Part shown: one piece after another, positions 6,131-11,732 of the stretch | How positions within the stretch are numbered: position 1 is the stretch's first letter | Layout: the number at the start of each line of letters is the position of its first letter | DNA from: JBBSUQ01 sp964389755 | GTDB lineage: Bacteria > Bacteroidota > Bacteroidia > Flavobacteriales_D > Crocinitomicaceae | Reading direction: 5' to 3' | NCBI GenBank assembly: GCA_964389755.1 | Contig: CAYMEW010000055.1 | Location: 1 to 14,748, forward strand | DNA length: 14,748 bases | Notes under the pieces: generated by a model | What the model saw: only the letters and a program-made list of their open reading frames with translations | Database searches by the model: none | What the model was told of the DNA's origin: nothing | Program-made: the position numbers and the translations under genes

Positions 6131-8257
6131 ATGTACATTAAACGGTTTCTCCTGCTGGCAGGACTTTTCTTAACCTCCTTTGTTTCAGCACAAAAAAACA
6201 CCGACTACCTTCAAAACATCCACAGTTCCGTAGATGTCGACGATGCGCAGATTTCCTGGAACATCAAATACGATAAACTACCGCTGGATAAAAAGCTGGT
6301 TATCCGTTATCTCCCGGACAATTTTACGAAGATGGACCAGAACCCGAACTGGAATTATACGGGACTGATCTCTCCGGATAGTACGACCTATGTATTGAAA
6401 GACCTTGCCGTCGGCGAAAAATATGCGTTTTCGGTAGGTGTTGTCGAAAACAGTTCCATTGGAAAAGTGGACAAATCGAATGCATCCCAGGTTTCGTGGA
6501 GCGGGAAGAAAACCTTTTCAACCGAGCGCGGATGGTCTCTGCATACCGGTCTGATCATGCGCATCTTCATTCTACTCGGTGCACTCGGGCTTTTCATCTA
6601 CGGGATGAAAACGATGAGTGAGGGCATCCAAAAGGCGGCCGGTGAAAAACTCCGCCAGATACTGGGATCAATGACCAGCAACCGTTTCAAGGGAATCCTG
6701 ACCGGTTTCATTACAACTTCCATCGTACAATCGTCTTCGGCCACAACTGTTATGGTTGTCAGCTTCGTGAACGCCGGGCTTCTGAACCTGCGCCAGAGTA
6801 TCGGCGTCATTATGGGAGCAAACGTGGGAACGACGGTGACTGCCTGGCTCGTTGCGTTCCTCGGCTTCTCGATCAGTATGTCGGATTATTCGCTGCCCAT
6901 ATTTTTAGTGGCGATCATCCTGATCTTCTCACAAAAGAACATGCTGCGTTCCTGGGGAGAGATGCTGGCCGGTTTTGCCTTGTTGTTCATCGGACTCGAA
7001 ATGCTTAAGAACGGCGTTCCGGATGTGAAGGGCAGCGTGGACCAGTTACAATTCCTTCAGGATCTTTCCAACCACGGTATTCTCAGTGTAATTCTCTTTG
7101 TTGTGATCGGTACGATCATTACGATCGTCGTTCAGTCCTCCTCTGCGGCCATGGCTGTGACGATCCTGCTCTGCGAACGCGGGATCATTCCTTTTGAAAT
7201 GGCTGCCGGAATGGTTCTCGGTGAAAACATCGGCACGACAATCACGGCAAACCTCGCAGCGATCGTGGGGAACGTTCATGCGAAACGAGCGGCCCGTGCG
7301 CACTTTATTTTTAACGTGTTCGGGGTGATCTGGATGGTTTGCATCTTCCCGGTTTACATGGGATGGATCGATCAACTTGTATCGATGAACTACCCGAGTC
7401 CGGTTCTCAACCAGAGTTCGCGACCGATCGCACTGGCTTATTTCCATACCGGTTTTAACATTATTAACGTGTTACTGCTTGTGTGGTTCGTACCGCTTAT
7501 TGCACGGATTGTTACACGAATGGTTCCGAGTCGCGGTGTTAAGGACGAAGAGTTCCACCTCGATTACATCAAGGCCGGTATCCTTTCGACTCCCGAGTTA
7601 TTCATTCTCGAAGCGAAGAAAGAGGTGGCCAAGTTCGGCCGCATTACTTCACGTATGTCTGACTTCTTCAAAGACCTGATGTTCGAAAACGACAAAAAAG
7701 AGAAGAACGTACTGTATGAAAAGCTTCAGAAATACGAGGAAATTACGGACCGTGTGGAGATTGAGATCTCGAAATACCTCAGTGAATGTGCCGAGTACGA
7801 ACTTTCCCACGACTCCACGATGAAAGTGCGCGGTATGCTCGCCATTACAAACGACCTCGAACGGATCGGTGATATTTTCTACCAAATGTCACTCACCTAC
7901 AAGCGCAAAGAAGATGAAAAGATCTGGTTTACCCCGGAACAACGCGATGCGGTGAAGCAGATGCTCCTGCTTGTGGACGATGCATTTGCGATCATGGTGA
8001 ACAACCTCCTGCTGGAGGAAGGACTCGTTAAAATGGATAAAGCAGCGGCCAAAGAAATCGAGATCAACCAGCTTCGCGACAGACTGCGTGCGGAACACCT
8101 CGCCAATATTGAGAAGCAGGAATACAATGTCAAAAGCGGTATCATTTACAGCGACCTCGTTTATTCCTGTGAAAAGGTGGGTGATCACATTATCAATGTT
8201 ACCGAGGCACTGATCGGTAAAAACCTGATCGGTGAAGAAAAAATAGCGGTTTTATAA
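6131..8257 (+). CDS. Na+/phosphate cotransporter with N-terminal FN3-like and C-terminal PhoU-like domains
   Basis: A 708-residue inner-membrane protein expected to import phosphate with sodium. A signal peptide (residues 1-20, SAQK) leads into a periplasmic segment at about 30-132 whose strand pattern resembles a fibronectin type III domain (AQISWNIKY, TYVLKDLAVGEKYAFSV, KKTFSTE). The first membrane helix is about 141-160. The NptA/PF02690 core shows its inverted-repeat signatures QSSSATT (200-206) with QSSSAA (335-340), and GANVGTT (229-235) with GENIGTT (364-370). From about 490 a cytoplasmic helical PhoU-like domain carries NDLERIGD (574-581) and CEKVGDHI (680-687). I start at the ATG at 6131 because the signal peptide begins there; the upstream TTG at 6068 would bury it. 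A TTAACA repeat and a candidate small RNA lie upstream. A second regulator gene follows after 33 bases, probably in the same operon. Phosphate as substrate follows from the family. Confidence 0.93.
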   Translation: MYIKRFLLLAGLFLTSFVSAQKNTDYLQNIHSSVDVDDAQISWNIKYDKLPLDKKLVIRYLPDNFTKMDQNPNWNYTGLISPDSTTYVLKDLAVGEKYAFSVGVVENSSIGKVDKSNASQVSWSGKKTFSTERGWSLHTGLIMRIFILLGALGLFIYGMKTMSEGIQKAAGEKLRQILGSMTSNRFKGILTGFITTSIVQSSSATTVMVVSFVNAGLLNLRQSIGVIMGANVGTTVTAWLVAFLGFSISMSDYSLPIFLVAIILIFSQKNMLRSWGEMLAGFALLFIGLEMLKNGVPDVKGSVDQLQFLQDLSNHGILSVILFVVIGTIITIVVQSSSAAMAVTILLCERGIIPFEMAAGMVLGENIGTTITANLAAIVGNVHAKRAARAHFIFNVFGVIWMVCIFPVYMGWIDQLVSMNYPSPVLNQSSRPIALAYFHTGFNIINVLLLVWFVPLIARIVTRMVPSRGVKDEEFHLDYIKAGILSTPELFILEAKKEVAKFGRITSRMSDFFKDLMFENDKKEKNVLYEKLQKYEEITDRVEIEISKYLSECAEYELSHDSTMKVRGMLAITNDLERIGDIFYQMSLTYKRKEDEKIWFTPEQRDAVKQMLLLVDDAFAIMVNNLLLEEGLVKMDKAAAKEIEINQLRDRLRAEHLANIEKQEYNVKSGIIYSDLVYSCEKVGDHIINVTEALIGKNLIGEEKIAVL

Positions 8258-8265
8258 TATTTCTT

Positions 8266-8273
8266 TAACTTTA
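8266..8273 (+). promoter_or_regulatory. Possible internal -7 element before the second regulator
   Basis: TAACTTTA differs from TAnnTTTG only in the last base and lies 17 bases before the regulator's ATG. The same octamer precedes the S9 peptidase gene. No clear -33 element is visible. It may give the regulator and tsaB some expression independent of the cotransporter. Confidence 0.25.
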
Positions 8274-8290
8274 TGTTTCGTACATAGTCT

Positions 8291-8980
8291 ATGAAACTTA
8301 AAATTTTACTTGCCGAAGACGACACCAGCCTGGGGTTTGTCATTTCCGACCAGTTACGCGAAGAGGGTTACCATGTAACGCTGTGTTCGAACGGTGCGGA
8401 AGCTTTTAAACGCTTTAACGAGGAAAAGTACCACATGTGCATTTTTGATGTGATGATGCCCAAGAAAGACGGCTTCACGCTCGCACGGGAAGTGCGAAAT
8501 ATCGATAAGGACATTCCGATCATCTTCCTCACGGCCAAATCCATGACGGAGGATAAAGTGGAAGGGTTCAAATCCGGTGCGGACGACTACATGACAAAAC
8601 CTTTTTCCTTTGAAGAACTGGCGCTGCGTATTTCGGCCATGCTAAAACGTACGAATCCACAGAGTCGCGAAGAGGAAAGTAGTGTTTACCAGTTGGGGAA
8701 ATACCGCTTCGACACGGATAATTACACGCTTGTGTGCGGCGATCTCTTTTCGAAAACGCTGACTAAAAAAGAAGCGAATATCCTGAAGATCCTGGCCAAA
8801 TTCCAAAACCAGGTGGTGAACCGCGACGTTTTGCTGAATGCAGTGTGGGGACAGGACGACTATTTCGTCGGGCGCAGCCTGGATGTCTTCATCACCAAGC
8901 TTCGCAAGTACCTCGCTTCCGACCCGGATATCCAGATCCAGAACATTCACGGCATCGGTTTTAAACTGGAAACGGAATAA
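8291..8980 (+). CDS. OmpR-family response regulator, RprY-like
   Basis: A 229-residue two-component regulator. The receiver domain begins KILLAEDD (acidic pocket E9-D11), with the phosphoacceptor D53 in FDVMMPKKDG, LTAKS as the switch strand and DDYMTKPFS holding the conserved lysine. The C-terminal half is a winged-helix domain (LTKKEANILKILAK, VWGQDDYFVGRSLDVFITKLRK, IHGIGFKLE). The run DVMMPKKDGFTLAREVR with IPIIFLTAK is strongly reminiscent of Bacteroides RprY, hence the subgroup; this is from memory, not a search. It lies 33 bases after the cotransporter and 5 bases before tsaB, so all three are probably one operon. No RprX-like kinase is adjacent. It is clearly a different paralogue from the regulator at 4982-5653. 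Its target genes cannot be read from sequence. Confidence 0.9.
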   Translation: MKLKILLAEDDTSLGFVISDQLREEGYHVTLCSNGAEAFKRFNEEKYHMCIFDVMMPKKDGFTLAREVRNIDKDIPIIFLTAKSMTEDKVEGFKSGADDYMTKPFSFEELALRISAMLKRTNPQSREEESSVYQLGKYRFDTDNYTLVCGDLFSKTLTKKEANILKILAKFQNQVVNRDVLLNAVWGQDDYFVGRSLDVFITKLRKYLASDPDIQIQNIHGIGFKLETE

Positions 8981-8985
8981 ATTTC

Positions 8986-9669
8986 ATGAACGAACAGCCG
9001 GTCTACATTCTTCACCTGGAAACAAGTACCCGGGTGTGCTCCGCATCGCTTTCCATGAACGGCCAAACCCTGGCGGTTTACGAATCAGACGACGAACATT
9101 ATGCGCATGGTGAAAAGCTGACTTTGTACATCGACGAATGCCTGAAGAAGGCCGCGATCACCTACACAGATCTTTCTGCTGTCTGCGTGTCCTCCGGCCC
9201 TGGCTCTTACACCGGTTTACGCATCGGCGTTTCAACTGCCAAAGGTTTGTGTTATGCGCTCGGTATTCCGCTTATTTCGGTCGGAAGTCTTGAGTCGCTT
9301 GCAGCCCTTGCCATTGCTTCCGATAACACACGTGAACGTTATTGCGCCATGATCGACGCCCGGCGAACGGAAGTGTACGCCGCGATCTTCGATGCAAACG
9401 GAAAGGTTCTCAAATCGACGAGTGCCGACATCATCGAGGCCGACAGTTATTCGGAATATGAACCTTTCGCCTACTTCGGAGACGGAGCCGCCAAACTTTC
9501 GGAACTCTGGACCGGGAAAAACTGCACGGAACTCTCCGGGATCAGGGCAAGCGCTACCGGGCAACACGCTATCGCATTCAGGAAATTTCAAAGCGGAAAT
9601 GTTGAAGATGTGGCGTATTTCGAGCCGTTTTACCTGAAAGATTTCGCTGCCGGCAAAAAGCCGAATTAA
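8986..9669 (+). CDS. tsaB: tRNA threonylcarbamoyladenosine biosynthesis protein TsaB
   Basis: A 227-residue cytoplasmic protein of the usual TsaB (YeaZ) length. TsaB is the scaffold partner of TsaD and TsaE in making t6A37 on tRNAs that read ANN codons, an essential step in most bacteria. The N-terminal ASKHA-fold strand LHLETSTRVCSASL and the family signature SSGPGSYTGLRIGVSTAKGL, followed by IPLISVGSLESLA, identify it. The conserved C-terminal segment is short and divergent, as is normal for TsaB. The start codon is five bases after the stop of the RprY-like regulator, indicating co-transcription with it and perhaps with the cotransporter. Its stop codon lies two bases from the stop of the convergent hydrolase gene, and no terminator separates them. 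I see no sign of truncation. Confidence 0.95.
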   Translation: MNEQPVYILHLETSTRVCSASLSMNGQTLAVYESDDEHYAHGEKLTLYIDECLKKAAITYTDLSAVCVSSGPGSYTGLRIGVSTAKGLCYALGIPLISVGSLESLAALAIASDNTRERYCAMIDARRTEVYAAIFDANGKVLKSTSADIIEADSYSEYEPFAYFGDGAAKLSELWTGKNCTELSGIRASATGQHAIAFRKFQSGNVEDVAYFEPFYLKDFAAGKKPN

Positions 9670-9675
9670 GCTTAA
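9666..9675. other. Shared stop-codon palindrome of two convergent genes
   Basis: The perfect palindrome TTAAGCTTAA contains the TAA stop of tsaB (9667-9669) and, on the other strand, the TAA stop of the hydrolase (9674-9672). The coding regions are two bases apart and there is no hairpin with a T-tract on either side, so the two messages probably overlap at their 3' ends. Confidence 0.7.
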
Positions 9676-10484
9676 TTGTTCAGGATCTTTTTGATGTCCC
9701 GCAGGTAGATCGGGTTGGCATCGATTCCGCCGTGTCCCTGGGCAGGCAGACTGATAAAATGATCCCTTTTCTTCAGGTATTCCTTTAATTCGACCGAGCG
9801 ATCATAGGCGATCACTTCGTCATTCAAACCGTGAAAAATGGTGATGGGCACATTTACATTATCGAGGTATTCTGCCGTATCGAACTTGTAACGCAGGATG
9901 AAATCGGGCAGAATTACTTTCACATACTGGTCTTTCAGTGCCGCCATGTTGTAATAAGGTGCCTGCAGAACGAGTTCACGCGGGTGATTTTTGCTGGCTA
10001 GTCGCGTGGCTGCAGCTGTCCCGATGGAATAGCCGATAATTATGATATCGTTCTCGTTGTAACGCGTCTTGATCTGGTTGTAAACGAGTTGAATATCCGT
10101 GTAAAACTGCTGTTCGGAGGTTATCTGTCCCTGACTTTTTCCATATCCGCGATAATCAAAGATCAGAATGTCATAACCCTGCGAGGTATAGGTCTCCGAG
10201 ATCCCGTTCCAGGTTTCCACATTTCCCGCATTGCCGTGTACGAAAAAAACGAGGCCTTTCGGATTGCGCGCTTTGAACAGGACGCCATTGAGCATGGTAT
10301 TGTCCTCCGTCTTAAAAAAGATCTCCTCGTACGGTTTATTAAATCGAAACTGGTATGTGCGATCGAGTTTACGTGGTTCAAAAATAAAATTTTCCTGTTC
10401 CAGGTAGAGGTAATAGCCCAATCCTGCATACAGCACGGCGATCGATAAAACGGTCCAGAAGAGTATTTTTTTGAACAGGCGCAT
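9672..10484 (-). CDS. Membrane-anchored alpha/beta hydrolase (BEM46/ABHD13-like)
   Basis: A 270-residue serine hydrolase. An uncleaved hydrophobic helix at about 7-27 anchors it, so the catalytic domain should face the periplasm. The fold's landmarks are in order: oxyanion-hole HGNAGN (83-88), FDYRGYGKS (109-117), nucleophile elbow GYSIGT with S153, acid D222 in HGLNDEVI, and H251 in AQGHGG. The HGNAGN plus DYRGYG.S combination is typical of the BEM46/ABHD13/ABHD17 group, which includes thioesterase- or esterase-like enzymes; the substrate is unknown. The gene is transcribed alone, convergent with tsaB. Its promoter candidate lies only about eight bases before the ATG, so the message may be leaderless. 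I keep the ATG at 10484 because the anchor helix starts right after it. Confidence 0.85.
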   Translation of the reverse strand: MRLFKKILFWTVLSIAVLYAGLGYYLYLEQENFIFEPRKLDRTYQFRFNKPYEEIFFKTEDNTMLNGVLFKARNPKGLVFFVHGNAGNVETWNGISETYTSQGYDILIFDYRGYGKSQGQITSEQQFYTDIQLVYNQIKTRYNENDIIIIGYSIGTAAATRLASKNHPRELVLQAPYYNMAALKDQYVKVILPDFILRYKFDTAEYLDNVNVPITIFHGLNDEVIAYDRSVELKEYLKKRDHFISLPAQGHGGIDANPIYLRDIKKILNN

Positions 10485-10492
10485 CTGAAGAA

Positions 10493-10500
10493 CAAAGTTA
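10493..10500 (-). promoter_or_regulatory. -7 element of the hydrolase gene
   Basis: On the minus strand TAACTTTG matches TAnnTTTG exactly and ends eight bases before the ATG. A start site five to eight bases downstream would leave a leader of zero to three bases. The -33 element is unclear; a TTTG at 10516-10513 is only 12 bases away. Confidence 0.5.
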
Positions 10501-10680
10501 CTCCGAATACATCAAAAATCACGCCTTATTTTGCTTGTTCTGCTGTTAATTTACGTGAATTCGAATGAAAGGTTCGGTACATCTGGCTTTAAGCGAAAGG
10601 CATGTGTGCCATCCTGCTAAAAAAGGGCGTTCACCTGCTGATTTCCCGGGGAAGATTGTTCTGAAATTGAATCGCCCTGA

Positions 10681-10715
10681 AAAGAAAAGAGCGCCTGCCT
10701 TTCGACAAACGCTCC
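10681..10715 (-). terminator. Intrinsic terminator of the beta-barrel protein gene
   Basis: On the minus strand GAGCGTTTGTC (10715-10705) pairs with GGCAGGCGCTC (10700-10690) over 11 pairs, including three wobbles, around a GAAA tetraloop. The T-rich run TTTTCTTTT follows at 10689-10681. It lies 21 bases after the stop codon of the beta-barrel gene. Confidence 0.8.
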
Positions 10716-10736
10716 TGAAAGTATCTTCAATATTCT

Positions 10737-11576
10737 TTAGAAACGAATCTTCAGGCCGATCCCGATTCCAAAGGAATTGAAATTGGTTTTTTGCGCGAGT
10801 TGTTCCTGTGCCGCTCCCGTATTCACATTCGGGTTGTAATCGGAGTTATTCGAGCTTGGATTTAATTCATCCACGTAATCGATCTCTTTTGCGTAGGTCG
10901 GCGCGGTAGAAAGCTGATCAGCTCCGTTTGCCGTGTAGCTGGTAATGGAAGTGTGATCCTGCTTAATGCGCAGATTTGTTGAATTAAGTTCTGCAAAGAA
11001 CCCGAGACTTTCGGACAGGTTAAATTCAAAACCGAAAGCTCCGCGGAATCCAAGTGACAATGAACCCGTTGTTTCCGAACTGATCTCTTCTTTGAACGGC
11101 GCACCCCCGATGGTATAGCCGTTTTCGATGTCAACGGTCGTTTTGCCGGTTACCGGAAGTACCAGTCCGAATTTCCCGTACCAGTTCATGTCTTCTTTCC
11201 CGGTCGAATAGACGAGCGTCGGAATGATTCGAAACTGGTTGGACTGGGCTTTGCGCGTACTGTAGGTATTGGCGTTAGTCATTGAAAACTCATCGGTCGT
11301 AATGCTGCTTCCCAGGAAATACGAAAAGCCCATTTCGAGCCCGAGGTGATTTGTCAGCATAAGCCCCGGATACACATTAATACTCAGACCCTGGCCAAGC
11401 GTTCCGTAGGTATTTTTGTCGGTCACATTCCCACTTCCGTCTATGGATGTTTCCGTCCCGAGTACTTCATTCGGATAACCGAATCCATAGCCTACGCCCA
11501 CGTTAACATAGGCATCCTGAGCTTTCAATGAACAAGCTCCCAGAATCAGGGAAACTGCAAGTAATGATTTTTTCAT
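10737..11576 (-). CDS. Outer-membrane beta-barrel protein
   Basis: A 279-residue exported protein. The signal peptide is MKKSLLAVSLILGACSLKAQ, with cleavage likely after A19; LGAC at 12-15 also reads as a lipobox, so a lipoprotein cannot be excluded. The mature chain alternates aromatic and glycine-rich strands (YVNVGVGYGFGYP, LGLEMGFSYFLGS, FGFEFNLSESLGFFAELN) and ends GIGIGLKIRF with a terminal phenylalanine, the pattern of small Bacteroidota porin-like barrels (OMP_b-brl type). The start at 11576 is preferred over the upstream ATG at 11633 because the signal peptide begins there. It has its own terminator and stands apart from its neighbours. The role may be structural or a pore; no ligand can be inferred. 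Confidence 0.82.
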   Translation of the reverse strand: MKKSLLAVSLILGACSLKAQDAYVNVGVGYGFGYPNEVLGTETSIDGSGNVTDKNTYGTLGQGLSINVYPGLMLTNHLGLEMGFSYFLGSSITTDEFSMTNANTYSTRKAQSNQFRIIPTLVYSTGKEDMNWYGKFGLVLPVTGKTTVDIENGYTIGGAPFKEEISSETTGSLSLGFRGAFGFEFNLSESLGFFAELNSTNLRIKQDHTSITSYTANGADQLSTAPTYAKEIDYVDELNPSSNNSDYNPNVNTGAAQEQLAQKTNFNSFGIGIGLKIRF

Positions 11577-11603
11577 AATTAAATTAGTCTTTATAGTTCG
11601 TAC

Positions 11604-11611
11604 GAAAAGTA
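11604..11611 (-). promoter_or_regulatory. Possible -7 element of the beta-barrel protein gene
   Basis: On the minus strand TACTTTTC differs from TAnnTTTG in the last base. It lies 27 bases before the ATG at 11576, directly after a run of nine T. No other candidate is visible in the divergent gap 11577-11732. Confidence 0.3.
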
Positions 11612-11684
11612 AAAAAAAATTTAGTATGCGCACTTAATAAATCCATTTTTCTTTCTGATACGTGACAAAATACTCCCGGTCAAC

Positions 11685-11713
11685 TTTATTTTCCTCTGCA
11701 GTTATTAACTTTA
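11685..11713 (+). promoter_or_regulatory. Possible promoter of the S9 peptidase gene
   Basis: TAACTTTA (11706-11713) is one base off TAnnTTTG and 19 bases before the ATG. TTTA at 11685-11688 stands 17 bases upstream as a -33 candidate. The same TAACTTTA octamer precedes the second response regulator. Confidence 0.35.
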
Positions 11714-11732
11714 GCAGCACCAATTTACAGGC

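Noticed and set aside
5938..6141. 67-codon forward frame across the small-RNA terminator
   Set aside because: TTG start, coding through a perfect terminator hairpin and operator-like repeats; no plausible product.
10565..10780. 71-codon forward reading frame between the hydrolase and beta-barrel genes
   Set aside because: It runs through the minus-strand terminator at 10681-10715 and into the end of the beta-barrel gene, and its composition is not protein-like. The rest of the gap shows no other feature.
11577..11633. Upstream ATG of the beta-barrel gene
   Set aside because: The extra 19 residues precede a complete signal peptide that starts at 11576, and the extension overlaps the likely promoter.
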